Assembly: GCF_030506285.1 (NCBI RefSeq)
Contig: NZ_CP119422.1
Span: 1,674,001 to 1,738,000 of the forward strand
Direction: 5' to 3'
Origin: Catalinimonas niigatensis
GTDB taxonomy: Bacteria; Bacteroidota; Bacteroidia; Cytophagales; Cyclobacteriaceae
DNA: 64,000 bases
Shown: positions 52,586 to 61,886 of the stretch, in pieces
Numbering within the stretch: position 1 is the stretch's first letter
Layout of the letters: every line of letters begins with the position of its first letter
The notes under the pieces: generated by a model
Seen by the model: the letters and a program-made list of their open reading frames with translations, nothing else
The model's database searches: none
What the model was told of the DNA's origin: nothing
Position numbers and translations under genes: made by a program

Positions 52586-53560
52586 ATGTTTAGAACACCC
52601 GTAAATACCGAACCTTCTCCCCATAAAATTAAGCTTGATTCCGCAGTATTGAGTACAGGCTCATGCTTTGCCCAGGTGATAGGCAAACGATTGATGGAAA
52701 ATAAATTTCCGATACTTGCCAACCCTTTTGGTACGCTCTACAATCCGGCTTCTATTTTTCGCCTCCTGTACGATTCCATGAATACCTACCTGCCACAGGA
52801 AGAGACTTACCTCATCAGGCATGGTATACACTTCAATTATAAGTTCCATTCAGACTTTTCTGCGGAAAACCGTAAAGCACTGGAAACACAGATTGAACAG
52901 GCATTGCTCAGTACCCATACGTTTCTGAAAAAAGCAGAATGGATCATCATTACTCTGGGTACTGCTTATGTTTATGAAAGGCTGGATAACGGTCATATCG
53001 TAGCCAATTGTCATAAAACTCCATCCGCTCATTTCAACAAACGATTACTCAGCCCGGAAGAAATCCAGACCTGTTTTGAGCAGATTTATCTGGCCATGAA
53101 TGCCTTTAACGAAAGGGCCCGCTTCATTTTTACAGTCAGTCCGGTCAGGCATATCCGCGATACTCTGGTACAGAATTCGGTCAGCAAAGCTTCGCTAAGA
53201 CTTGCCATTGAACAAATCATTCAGCAGCATCCTGACAAAACCCATTACTTTCCCAGTTATGAGATAATGATGGATGATCTGCGGGATTACCGCTTTTATA
53301 AAGCTGATATGATTCATCCTAATGAGGTGGCAGAAGATTATATCTGGGACCAATGGGTAAATGCTTATATGGATGATGAAGCAATTGAATTCATGCGCCA
53401 GTGGAAAAAAATACAAAAGGCGCTGGAGCACCGTGCTTTTCATCCTGCTTCAGAACAGCATCAGCGTTTTATTCTCAAAACTATTGAGCAGCTCAATCAC
53501 TTACATAAAAAAGTAGATGTGAGTAACGAGCTCAATGCGCTGAAAAAACAATTATCATGA
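52586..53560 (+). CDS. GSCFA-domain protein
   Basis: The ATG at 52586 ([30 protein letters not shown]) is chosen because the 15 codons upstream lie by the terminator. The diagnostic STGSCFAQ block is at about 23-30, followed by [16 protein letters not shown]. Other motifs are [12 protein letters not shown] and [11 protein letters not shown], consistent with an SGNH-hydrolase-like fold where Gly-Ser-Cys carries the likely nucleophile and [17 protein letters not shown] near the end holds the Asp-x-x-His pair. The biological role of GSCFA proteins is not known to me. Its stop overlaps the next start by four bases, so it is coupled to the thioredoxin-like gene. Confidence 0.92.
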   Translation: MFRTPVNTEPSPHKIKLDSAVLSTGSCFAQVIGKRLMENKFPILANPFGTLYNPASIFRLLYDSMNTYLPQEETYLIRHGIHFNYKFHSDFSAENRKALETQIEQALLSTHTFLKKAEWIIITLGTAYVYERLDNGHIVANCHKTPSAHFNKRLLSPEEIQTCFEQIYLAMNAFNERARFIFTVSPVRHIRDTLVQNSVSKASLRLAIEQIIQQHPDKTHYFPSYEIMMDDLRDYRFYKADMIHPNEVAEDYIWDQWVNAYMDDEAIEFMRQWKKIQKALEHRAFHPASEQHQRFILKTIEQLNHLHKKVDVSNELNALKKQLS

Positions 53561-55629
53561 ATACCAATCACCATAAATATACCAACCACCTCGCCAGGGA
53601 AAAAAGCCCATATCTCCTCCAGCATGCCCACAATCCGGTAGACTGGCATGGCTGGAATGAGGATACGCTCCGTAAAGCAGTAAGTGAGGATAAACCTATT
53701 ATACTCAGCATCGGCTATTCTTCCTGTCACTGGTGCCATGTCATGGAAAAAGAGTCTTTTGAAAATGAGGAGATAGGCCGCTACATGAGCGAAAATTTTG
53801 TCTGCATCAAAGTAGACCGGGAAGAACGTCCGGATGTGGATCAGATTTATATGGAAGCGGTGCAAAGCATGGGGATACAGGGAGGCTGGCCGCTTAATGT
53901 TTTTCTTATGCCTGACCAAAAGCCATTTTACGGAGGCACTTATTATCCACCTGCTCAATGGACCAAGCTTCTGGAGAATGTACAAATCTCTTTTGAACAG
54001 CAGCGGGACAAGCTGGAAGAATCTGCTGAGCAGTTTGCCAGACATCTGTCACATAGCGAGCTACAACGCTATGGTATCATAGAGGATGATAAACAAATGG
54101 AAAAGCAGGCATATCAGGAGATGCTTAGCAATATCTATCAGAAATTTGCTACGCGTTTTGATCAGGAAAGAGGAGGAATGGACAAAGCTCCAAAATTTCC
54201 GATGCCCAGCAACTGGCTGTTTCTCTTACATTATTATTACCATACCCAGGATAAACAGGCACTCAACCAGCTGAAACTTACGCTGGAGCAAATGGCTTTC
54301 GGAGGTATATATGACCAGATAGGCGGTGGCTTTGCCCGCTATTCTGTTGATGAGCGATGGTTTGCCCCCCATTTTGAGAAAATGTTGTATGATAATGGTC
54401 AGTTGCTCAGCTTATATGCGGAAGCTTTTGCCCTGACACATAAACCTCTCTATAAAAATGTATTGGAAGAAACTGTAGCCTTTGTAAAGCGAGAACTGAC
54501 CAGCACTGAAGGGGGTTTTTACAGTGCTCTGGACGCTGATAGTGAAGGTGAAGAAGGCAGGTTTTATGTGTGGAAGCATGCTGAACTTCAGGAAACCTTA
54601 GGAGACTCTACGCAGATTATCGCTGACTATTATCATGTTGAAGAGGAAGGGAATTGGGAGAATGGCCAAAACATTCTCTACCGCAACCTTGCCGAAGATG
54701 CTTTTGCTAAAAAATATGGCTTGGACAGAACCGAACTTTCAGAACTCCTGGAGGAAAGCAAGCAAAAACTCCTTCAGAAAAGAGAAGAAAGAGTTCGTCC
54801 CGGATTAGATGACAAGATTCTTACCAGTTGGAATGGCCTTATGCTGAAAGGCCTGGCAGATACGTATGCTACTCTTCAGGATGTAAATATTTTAGAAGCA
54901 GCTTTGCGCAACGCGCATTTTATTGTAGACAAGCTTATGCGCAAGCAGGTAGACAAGTCAAGCCTCTACCGAAGCTATAAGGACGGCAAAGCTTATCTGG
55001 ACGCTTACCTGGATGACTACGCCTTCGTGATAGACGCTTTTATCGCGCTGTACCAGATTACTTTTGATGAACAGTGGCTGCGACATGCCGAGCAGTTGAC
55101 AGCGTATGTAGTTGATCATTTTTATGATCCGCAAGAAGGCTTTTTTCATTATACCAGCGAGGAAAGCCAATTGATCGCACGCAAAAAAGAGTTGTTTGAC
55201 AATGTGATCCCCGCCTCTAACTCTGCTATGGCCAAAAACCTGTACCGCCTCTCCCTTCTGCTGGAACGCAAAGACTACCAAGAGATGAGTGAGAGGATGA
55301 TGAACAGAATACTTAAAATACTAGATTCTGATCCGGCATATTTAACCAACTGGGCTAGTCTGTATATGGAAATGATGCAGCCCAGCGTAGAGGTTGTCAT
55401 CATTGGAGAAGAATATAAAGCATATAGCAAAGCTATTTCAGCTCATTATATCCCCGGCAAGCTGATCTCTGGAACAGAAAAAGAAAGCACTTTGCCTCTG
55501 CTCAAAGACAGAAATGCCATTGACGGCAAAACCACTGTGTACGTTTGCTTTGACAAAGCCTGTAAAATGCCGGTGCATACCATAGAAGCAGCCTTGGAGC
55601 AACTTCAAGACAAGAAAAACTTTGCTTGA
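53557..55629 (+). CDS. YyaL-like thioredoxin-domain protein (DUF255)
   Basis: The 690-residue protein opens with the thioredoxin-like DUF255 domain: [38 protein letters not shown] (Cys-His-Trp-Cys-His), [39 protein letters not shown] six-hairpin glycosidase-like alpha barrel follows (about 190-600, [36 protein letters not shown]). The YyaL/SSP411 family is widespread and its activity is unsettled; N-acylglucosamine epimerase-like folds are predicted. It has no signal peptide, so it is cytosolic. It overlaps the GSCFA gene by four bases. Confidence 0.92.
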   Translation: MNTNHHKYTNHLAREKSPYLLQHAHNPVDWHGWNEDTLRKAVSEDKPIILSIGYSSCHWCHVMEKESFENEEIGRYMSENFVCIKVDREERPDVDQIYMEAVQSMGIQGGWPLNVFLMPDQKPFYGGTYYPPAQWTKLLENVQISFEQQRDKLEESAEQFARHLSHSELQRYGIIEDDKQMEKQAYQEMLSNIYQKFATRFDQERGGMDKAPKFPMPSNWLFLLHYYYHTQDKQALNQLKLTLEQMAFGGIYDQIGGGFARYSVDERWFAPHFEKMLYDNGQLLSLYAEAFALTHKPLYKNVLEETVAFVKRELTSTEGGFYSALDADSEGEEGRFYVWKHAELQETLGDSTQIIADYYHVEEEGNWENGQNILYRNLAEDAFAKKYGLDRTELSELLEESKQKLLQKREERVRPGLDDKILTSWNGLMLKGLADTYATLQDVNILEAALRNAHFIVDKLMRKQVDKSSLYRSYKDGKAYLDAYLDDYAFVIDAFIALYQITFDEQWLRHAEQLTAYVVDHFYDPQEGFFHYTSEESQLIARKKELFDNVIPASNSAMAKNLYRLSLLLERKDYQEMSERMMNRILKILDSDPAYLTNWASLYMEMMQPSVEVVIIGEEYKAYSKAISAHYIPGKLISGTEKESTLPLLKDRNAIDGKTTVYVCFDKACKMPVHTIEAALEQLQDKKNFA

Positions 55630-55650
55630 TAATTGATTGGGTAGGTACAA

Positions 55651-55684
55651 TTTTAAGAACGACTTCAAAACGTCGTTCTTAAAA
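55651..55684 (+). terminator. Long perfect hairpin after the YyaL-like gene
   Basis: Arms TTTTAAGAACGAC and GTCGTTCTTAAAA (55651-55663, 55672-55684) are perfect 13-bp inverted repeats with an 8-base loop. There is no clear T-tract after the G+C part, but the stem's own A/T end may act as one on both strands. It lies 21 bases past the stop and probably ends the GSCFA-YyaL operon. Confidence 0.7.
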
Positions 55685-55797
55685 TTTAAAAGAGAAGCAA
55701 GCAAATTGAATTTCTCTATGTGCATGAAGTTGTGTAATTTTCAAGTTCATTCTTTTGAAATTCATTCTCATTTAGTTCGATTGACAGAATCAATACT

Positions 55798-58317
55798 TTG
55801 GATCAGTTAAGACTCAACGTAGACGCACCCGACGAACGGGTTACGTGGTTTGCAGATGTCATGCTGCCCGTTCCTATTCCTAAGCTTTTTACGTATCGTA
55901 TTCCGGTTGATAGGGAACAGATGGTGCAGGTAGGAAGCAGGGTGATTGTGCAGTTTGGCAGCAAAAAAGTACTCACTGGCGTGATTGGCAAACTTCATCA
56001 GACGCCACCCAAAAAATATCAGGCACGTTATATTCTGGAGGTGTTGGATGAGCAGGCCGTAGTACATCCGGTGCAAATCAAACATTTTCACTGGATTGCA
56101 GCGTATTACGCCTGTACAATTGGTGAAGTATTGAATGTAGCCTTACCGTCAGGACTTAAGCTGAGTAGCGAATCTAAGGTACAATTGAATCCTGAATTTG
56201 ATCTGGAAGACTTTGAGGGCAACATCAGTGATAAAGAATACCGGATCATTGAGGCCTTGGTGGAAAAGCAAACGCTTTCTTACCATGAAATTGGCAATCT
56301 GCTGGATGAGAAAAACTTTTATCATGTGATCAAGTCACTGATTCGCAAAGAAGCCATTTTGATCTTTGAGGAAGTTAAAGAAAAATACCGGCCCAAAATT
56401 ATCAAGAGGGTCAGGCTAAGTCCAAAATACGCACATGACCATATTAGCTTAGAGAAGCTATTCCAGCAACTGGAGAAACAACCCAAACAACTGGATGTAG
56501 TCTTGCGCTACTTTCAACTCAAGCCTGCTTATCAGGATGTGGAAAATAACCAAAGAGGTTTACTTAAATCATCACTAAACAACGAAAGTGTCTCTACCTC
56601 TTCTGTCAACACTTTGATCAAAAAGGGTGTCTTTGAAGAGTTTGAAGAAATAGTCTCTCGTTTTCAACCCGTTGGCCCACTTCAGGAGGCTAAAATTCAA
56701 CTCACAGAAAGCCAGCAGCAGACTAAAGATCAGATCCTTACCCACTTTGAAAGCAAAGATACGGTGCTGCTGCATGGAGTAACCGGCAGTGGAAAAACGG
56801 AGATATATATTGACCTCATCCAGGATGTGTTGACCAGTGGCGGACAGGTACTTTATCTTTTACCGGAAATTGCTCTCACCACTCAGATCGTATATCGTCT
56901 GAAAAAGATCTTCGGCGATCAAATGGGCATTTATCACTCAAAGTTTTCTGACAATGAAAGGGTAGAAGTCTGGCAGGGTATTCTGGATGGCCGCTATCCC
57001 TTGGTGGTAGGCGTACGTTCGGCAGTGTTATTGCCTTTCGAAAACCTGGGACTGATTATCATTGATGAGGAACATGAGATTTCTTACAAGCAATTTGATC
57101 CGGCTCCCCGCTATCATGCACGCGATGTGGCTTTGGTACTGGCAAAACTTCATCATGCCAAAACTTTGTTAGGGTCGGCTACTCCTTCTATTGAATCTTA
57201 TTATAATGCGCTGCAAGGCAAATATGGATTGGTGCGTTTAGACAGAAGATTTGGGAATGCCCAGTTGCCTGAGATTGAGTTGGTAGACATTCGCAGGGAA
57301 AGAAAACGCAGAACCATGCGGGAAGACTTTTCGTCAGTACTCCTGCAACATATGGAAGCTACTCTCGCCCTGGAAGAGCAGGTGATTATTTTTCAGAATC
57401 GCAGAGGCTATTCCCCCTATATTTTATGCGAAGACTGCGGTCATATTCCCAAATGTGAACAATGTGATGTCAGCCTTACCTATCATCAGTTTGTGTATGA
57501 ATTACGATGCCATTATTGTGGACATCATGAGAAGCTTCATCTGGAATGTGAAGCCTGTGGATCAACCAAGCTAAAAACTGCCGGTTATGGTACTGAAAAA
57601 CTGGAAGAGGAAATTCAGATGCTTATTCCCAAGGCAAAAGTGCAGCGGATGGATTTGGATACCACGCGTAAAAAGAACAGTTATCAGCAGATCATAGATG
57701 CCTTCGCCAAACGTGAAATGGATATTTTGGTAGGAACGCAGATGGTTAGTAAGGGATTGGACTTTGACGGAGTAAGCCTGGTAGGAATCCTGGATGCTGA
57801 CCGCATGATCCATTTTCCCGATTTTCGTTCGCATGAACGCACTTTTCAACTCATTACTCAGGTCAGTGGGCGTTCGGGAAGAAGGGACAAAGTAGGAAAG
57901 GTGATTATCCAAACTACCAATCTGGAGCAGCCTGTTCTCCATAAAATTGTGGCCAATGATTACATCGGGCTGTATCAGGAAGAAATTGCCGAAAGGCAGG
58001 AGTATCATTATCCTCCTTTTGTGCGACTGATCCGTATTACCATCAAAAATCCCGACAAAACCCTCTGTAGCAAAGCTGCCAAACAGCTGAGTGAAAGCCT
58101 TAGAAAAGTACTGGGTCTGGAGCGAGTGCTGGGTCCTGAAGAGCCGTTAATATCCCGTCTGAGAAATCAGTACCTGATGCAACTGATGATAAAATTGGAA
58201 CGCAAGCAAACTTTTATTCAGGAAGTCAAAAAAATCATCATTGATCACTGTACTCTTTTAGAAAAAGACAAGCAGCTCAAAGGAACCAGGACAGTGATAG
58301 ATGTAGATCCTTTTTAA
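55798..58317 (+). CDS. priA: Primosomal protein N' (PriA helicase)
   Basis: The 839-residue protein is full-length PriA, starting at TTG (55798). The N-terminal 3'-DNA-binding domain has FADVMLPVPIPKLFTYRIP at 18-36. The helicase core has Walker A GVTGSGKTEIY near 327-337, ALTTQIVYRLKKIF, DEEHEISYKQFDP (DEEH box) and LLGSATPSIESYY. The zinc-binding insertion has four Cys pairs (CEDCGHIPKCEQCD, CHYCG, CEACGS). Motif V-VI includes VGTQMVSKGLDFDGVSLVGILDADRM and QVSGRSGR. It reloads the replicative helicase at stalled forks. The gene is convergent with the DUF1080 lipoprotein gene. Confidence 0.95.
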   Translation: MDQLRLNVDAPDERVTWFADVMLPVPIPKLFTYRIPVDREQMVQVGSRVIVQFGSKKVLTGVIGKLHQTPPKKYQARYILEVLDEQAVVHPVQIKHFHWIAAYYACTIGEVLNVALPSGLKLSSESKVQLNPEFDLEDFEGNISDKEYRIIEALVEKQTLSYHEIGNLLDEKNFYHVIKSLIRKEAILIFEEVKEKYRPKIIKRVRLSPKYAHDHISLEKLFQQLEKQPKQLDVVLRYFQLKPAYQDVENNQRGLLKSSLNNESVSTSSVNTLIKKGVFEEFEEIVSRFQPVGPLQEAKIQLTESQQQTKDQILTHFESKDTVLLHGVTGSGKTEIYIDLIQDVLTSGGQVLYLLPEIALTTQIVYRLKKIFGDQMGIYHSKFSDNERVEVWQGILDGRYPLVVGVRSAVLLPFENLGLIIIDEEHEISYKQFDPAPRYHARDVALVLAKLHHAKTLLGSATPSIESYYNALQGKYGLVRLDRRFGNAQLPEIELVDIRRERKRRTMREDFSSVLLQHMEATLALEEQVIIFQNRRGYSPYILCEDCGHIPKCEQCDVSLTYHQFVYELRCHYCGHHEKLHLECEACGSTKLKTAGYGTEKLEEEIQMLIPKAKVQRMDLDTTRKKNSYQQIIDAFAKREMDILVGTQMVSKGLDFDGVSLVGILDADRMIHFPDFRSHERTFQLITQVSGRSGRRDKVGKVIIQTTNLEQPVLHKIVANDYIGLYQEEIAERQEYHYPPFVRLIRITIKNPDKTLCSKAAKQLSESLRKVLGLERVLGPEEPLISRLRNQYLMQLMIKLERKQTFIQEVKKIIIDHCTLLEKDKQLKGTRTVIDVDPF

Positions 58318-58431
58318 TGGTATTATAGTGCTATGGTTCTGGGTGTTATAGTGTCATTGTTCTATGAATGCATATTTAACTAATACTCATCAACAACTCT
58401 AACACCATAACACTATTGAACCATAATACCT
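58318..58431. repeat. Degenerate repeat array between convergent genes
   Basis: Two diverged direct copies of about 22 bases, TATTATAGTGCTATGGTTCT and then TGTTATAGTGTCATTGTTCT, follow one another at 58321-58364. An inverted relative of the same text (AACACTATTGAACCATAAT) occurs at 58410-58428. The whole can fold into a branched or long hairpin. It has no frame and sits exactly between the priA and DUF1080 stops, so it may be a small dispersed intergenic repeat or a bidirectional end signal. Confidence 0.6.
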
Positions 58432-59187
58432 TTACAACTCTTTAATTCTGATATTTCTCCACTGCACCTGCATAGGATCTTCAATATCTGTAGAGTGTAC
58501 CTGCAAGCCAATAAATCCGCTGTCTGTCATGTCATCCACCAATTCAGCAGTCTGAATGCCGTTGACAAAAGTACGGATCGTATCTCCATTGGCTTCCACA
58601 CGGTATTTATTCCATTCATTATTTTTGAAGGCAGTACGACCTTCCTCATTTTCTGACAAGTCGGCCAGCCAGCCCCGGCGTGCCTCATCATAAATACCTC
58701 CACTATAAGCTCTTTCAGAAGGGTCTATTTCTATCTGATAGCCATGTACCCGGGGAGATTCTACGGTTTTTTCTACGCTTTTACCTTCTGCATCGGTGTA
58801 GACATAAGTTGTATCAAAGTCATAGGAATTGCTGCGGATCTGTACCCCTGAATTCATCCGGGGATCAACTTTTACCTCATACTCCAGAATAAAGTCATCG
58901 TACATTTTATTGGTAGTCAGAAAACTGTTGGGTTCCCCAAGTTTAGTCGTTCCGGTCACCACCCCACCATTGACCTCATAAGTAGCCTTACCGTTAAGCT
59001 GTGTCCATCCTTGTGTGGAGCTACCTTCTACCAGCGTCACCCACTCTTCTTCTTCAGGTTGGGTAGTGGCTACCCCTGTACTATCTTCAGCAGAACTATC
59101 TTCATTGGTTCCGGAAGAACATGCAGAAAAAGTAAGAGCAGCTATCGCTATCATCAAGACTGATAGATTCAATGTTAATTTTTTCAT
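58432..59187 (-). CDS. DUF1080 (3-keto-disaccharide hydrolase-type) lipoprotein
   Basis: Start at ATG 59187 (MKKLTLNLSVLMIAIAALTFSACSSG), a lipoprotein signal with SAC. The 251-residue protein has a Glu/Asp-rich spacer and then a concanavalin-like DUF1080 domain: WTQLNGKATYEVNGGVVTG, SFLTTNKMYDDFILEYEVKVDPRMNSGVQIRS, YQIEIDPSERAYSGGIYDE, EWNKYRVEANGDTIRTFVNGI and GFIGLQVHS. Family members bind or hydrolyse 3-keto-glycosides at the outer membrane or in the periplasm. No other keto-sugar gene is beside it. The protein may be a binding protein rather than an enzyme. Confidence 0.9.
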   Translation of the reverse strand: MKKLTLNLSVLMIAIAALTFSACSSGTNEDSSAEDSTGVATTQPEEEEWVTLVEGSSTQGWTQLNGKATYEVNGGVVTGTTKLGEPNSFLTTNKMYDDFILEYEVKVDPRMNSGVQIRSNSYDFDTTYVYTDAEGKSVEKTVESPRVHGYQIEIDPSERAYSGGIYDEARRGWLADLSENEEGRTAFKNNEWNKYRVEANGDTIRTFVNGIQTAELVDDMTDSGFIGLQVHSTDIEDPMQVQWRNIRIKEL

Positions 59188-59275
59188 GAGCGTTTTAAAC
59201 AATAGGTTAGAATATTAAAAAAACTGATTACAAATTGAGACAATTCGCTTAAAAATGCAACCATCAAGGTTTATA

Positions 59276-59303
59276 GAAAAAAAACCCAGCGCACTGCCGG
59301 GTT
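59276..59303 (-). terminator. Intrinsic terminator of the cystathionine beta-synthase gene
   Basis: Stem AACCCAGC/GCCGGGTT (59283-59290, 59296-59303; one G-T pair) with loop GCACT, and an A-run on the plus strand (T-run on minus) below 59286. It lies 24 bases past the stop. Confidence 0.86.
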
Positions 59304-59326
59304 TTCTGAATTATCCATTTTAAGGC

Positions 59327-60697
59327 TTAGCTACTCATGGCCATCAGCAGGTCGGCACGGGTGATGATGTGTACCTGATTCAGACGATCGCGTACCAGTA
59401 AAGCCTTATTATTTTTATCAATCAGTGATGACAACACATCCAGTGTATCATGGATGGAGATAAACTGAAAGGGTTTATCCATGATCTTAGACACTGGCTC
59501 TGTTTTCATAGAAGGGTTGTCAATTAATTGGTGTAGTAGTTTAGAATCGGTGAGGCTACCCACATAAGCATCCTCTTCTACTACAGGAATTTGGGAAATG
59601 CCCTGGTTATTCAAGATTTTGATCGCCTCTCCTACTGTGGTATCTGAGGTTACAGTCACCAGTTCATTCTGTCCGTTGCGAGCTTTCAGAATATCCTGCG
59701 CGGTAGCAAACTCTCTTTTTTCCAGATATCCGTGGTCTTTCATCCAGCTGTCATTGTAAATCTTGCCCAGATACCGTGTTCCATGATCGGGAAGAATAAT
59801 GACCATCAGATCATCTTTCTTAAGATGTTTCCGGGCGTATTTGAGTGCGCCAAATACCGCAGAACCGCATGACCAGCCTACAAACAGACCTTCTTCCCTG
59901 GAAAGACGACGTGCCATGATGGCCGCATCTTTGTCCGTTACTTTTACAAATTCATCAATCAAATCAAAATTCACATTCTTGGGCAGAATATCCTCTCCAA
60001 TACCTTCGGTCAGGTATGGGAAAACTTCATTGTCATCAAACTCACCGGTTTCTTTATATTTTTTGAACACTGAGCCGTAAGTGTCGATACCGAGGGTAAA
60101 GACTTTCTTACTCTTTTCTTTGAGATATTTAGAAACGCCACTGACCGTTCCTCCTGTGCCTACACCGGCAGCAAAATGTGTAATCTTACCTTCAGTCTGT
60201 TCCCAGATCTCCGGTCCGGTAGTCTCATAGTGAGCGGCCCAGTTGGATAAATTATCGTACTGATTAGGGTAAAAAGAATTCGGAATGGTCTGGTTAAGTT
60301 TTTTGGCTACCGAATAATAAGAGCGGGGATCGTCTGGTGACACATTGGTAGGGCACACTACCACTTCTGCGCCGACGGCCCTGAGTATGTCAATTTTTTC
60401 CTGTGACTGCTTGTCTGCCAGGGTAAAAATACATTTATATCCCTTGGCAATGGCTACCAGAGCCAGCCCCATACCTGTGTTTCCGGATGTACCTTCAATG
60501 ATAGTACCGCCGGGTTTTAAGATTCCGGCTTTTTCAGCATCTTCAATCATTTTGGTCGCGATACGGTCTTTGACAGAGTTGCCCGGATTAAAGTACTCTA
60601 CTTTTACCAATATCGTACCCTCAATACCTTCAGTCACTTTATTCAGTCTGATCAAAGGCGTATTCCCTATGGTGTCTATAATTGAATTGTAGTACAT
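59327..60697 (-). CDS. cbs: Cystathionine beta-synthase (PLP enzyme with CBS pair)
   Basis: The 456-residue protein has the fold-type II PLP domain: IGNTPLIRLNKV at 10-21, the PLP lysine Lys43 in NPGNSVKDRIA, EGTSGNTGMGLA at 68-79, GVGTGGTVSGVSKYL near 188-202 and GLFVGWSCGSA near 282. Residues 340-456 form two CBS domains (SDTTVGEAIKILNNQGISQIPVVEE; ISIHDTLDVLSSLIDKNNKALLVRD). This matches the CBS-type enzyme of reverse transsulfuration (homocysteine plus serine to cystathionine) or cysteine synthase with CBS domains. No heme domain is present. It is transcribed alone with its own terminator. Confidence 0.92.
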   Translation of the reverse strand: MYYNSIIDTIGNTPLIRLNKVTEGIEGTILVKVEYFNPGNSVKDRIATKMIEDAEKAGILKPGGTIIEGTSGNTGMGLALVAIAKGYKCIFTLADKQSQEKIDILRAVGAEVVVCPTNVSPDDPRSYYSVAKKLNQTIPNSFYPNQYDNLSNWAAHYETTGPEIWEQTEGKITHFAAGVGTGGTVSGVSKYLKEKSKKVFTLGIDTYGSVFKKYKETGEFDDNEVFPYLTEGIGEDILPKNVNFDLIDEFVKVTDKDAAIMARRLSREEGLFVGWSCGSAVFGALKYARKHLKKDDLMVIILPDHGTRYLGKIYNDSWMKDHGYLEKREFATAQDILKARNGQNELVTVTSDTTVGEAIKILNNQGISQIPVVEEDAYVGSLTDSKLLHQLIDNPSMKTEPVSKIMDKPFQFISIHDTLDVLSSLIDKNNKALLVRDRLNQVHIITRADLLMAMSS

Positions 60698-60985
60698 ATT
60701 CTGCCTGTAATTATTAATTTAGCGCAAAATTAGGATTATTTGTGAGCAATCACCTGTTGTCATTGCCAAAAATTAATGTCAAATTAAAAATTTATCAGAA
60801 AAGAGACTGATTAACTGTTTTTTACTTGATCTTGAGCAAAAGACTTTCTCATGATCTTCTAACAACGATGGGTATGAAAAATTCGTTTTAATTATTGCTA
60901 GCTTTGCTTTGACAACAATTTAGATTAATCACATTTTTGCTCATCACTTGCAAGATTACTTAACCCCTTGTAACCCTTACTTTAT

Positions 60986-61810
60986 ATGGATAATAGAAAA
61001 TTTTTGCCCTTCATCGTGATTGGGATAGTATTGTTTATTGCCATCATTTATTTATCATCCAGTATTTTCCTTACCATCAATGCCGGTGAAAGAGGCGTTA
61101 TATTCCGCAAGTTTGGCGGAGGCCTGGATAAAGAAAACATTTATGGGACTGGTTTTGTCGTTAAAGCCCCCTGGAATGATATGTATGTATACGATGTAAA
61201 AGAGAATAGTGTAGACGAAACTATGGATGTTCTGGACAAAAACGGACTTTCGCTGAAAGTAGACGTCACCGTACGCTTTCATCCTATGTATGATAAGATC
61301 GGATACATTCATGAATATTTTGGTGATAACTACGTTGACAAACTTATCATTCCAGAAACACGCTCCACAGTACGCCGGGTGATGGGACGCTATACGGCTG
61401 AAGAAATCTATTCTACCAAGCGTAGCGAAGTGGAAACTTCCATCATTGAGGAGACGGAAGCTATCCTGCAGGATGAAGCCAATAATATTCAAATGAGAGC
61501 CCTGCTGATCCGTTCCATCAACTTGCCAGAACAGATTAAGGTCGCCATTGAAAATAAACTTGAACAAGAACAGGAAGCTCTTGCTTATCAATTTAGGCTG
61601 GAAAGAGAAAAGAGTGAAGCCGAACGTAAGCGCATCGCCGCAGAAGGTGAGGCAGAAGCCAATAAGATCATCAATAGTAGTCTGACCAATGAGCTTTTGA
61701 AAATGCGCGGTATAGAAGCCACTACCCAATTATCCCAATCCAGCAACACTAAAGTTGTTGTGATCGGAAACGGAAGCGATGGATTACCACTAATCCTCGG
61801 TAACAATTAG
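60986..61810 (+). CDS. SPFH/prohibitin-family membrane protein
   Basis: The 274-residue protein has one N-terminal membrane helix (residues 8-32, FIVIGIVLFIAIIYLSSSIFL), then a band-7 domain: NAGERGVIFRKFGGGLDKENIYGTGF, LKVDVTVRFHPMYDKIGYIHEYFG, PETRSTVRRVMGRYTAEEIYSTKRSEVE, IQMRALLIRSINLPEQIKVAIENKLEQEQEALAYQFRLEREKSEAERKRIAAEGEAEA, and a C-terminal end (KVVVIGNGSDGLPLIL). These proteins form large ring or cage oligomers on the membrane, often around a protease such as FtsH. It is the intact relative of the pseudogene at 5478-6245, but has a membrane helix where the pseudogene has a lipoprotein leader. It stands 76 bases upstream of gltA. Confidence 0.93.
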   Translation: MDNRKFLPFIVIGIVLFIAIIYLSSSIFLTINAGERGVIFRKFGGGLDKENIYGTGFVVKAPWNDMYVYDVKENSVDETMDVLDKNGLSLKVDVTVRFHPMYDKIGYIHEYFGDNYVDKLIIPETRSTVRRVMGRYTAEEIYSTKRSEVETSIIEETEAILQDEANNIQMRALLIRSINLPEQIKVAIENKLEQEQEALAYQFRLEREKSEAERKRIAAEGEAEANKIINSSLTNELLKMRGIEATTQLSQSSNTKVVVIGNGSDGLPLILGNN

Positions 61811-61886
61811 CCCATAAAATATTTTATTACAATGTTATCCATTATTTTTAGCTTGAATTTTTATTACTATTTAAATCATTCCCAAC

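Noticed and set aside
55770-55795. GTTCGATTG text resembling a tRNA T-loop
   Set aside because: No acceptor, D or anticodon stems can be folded around it.
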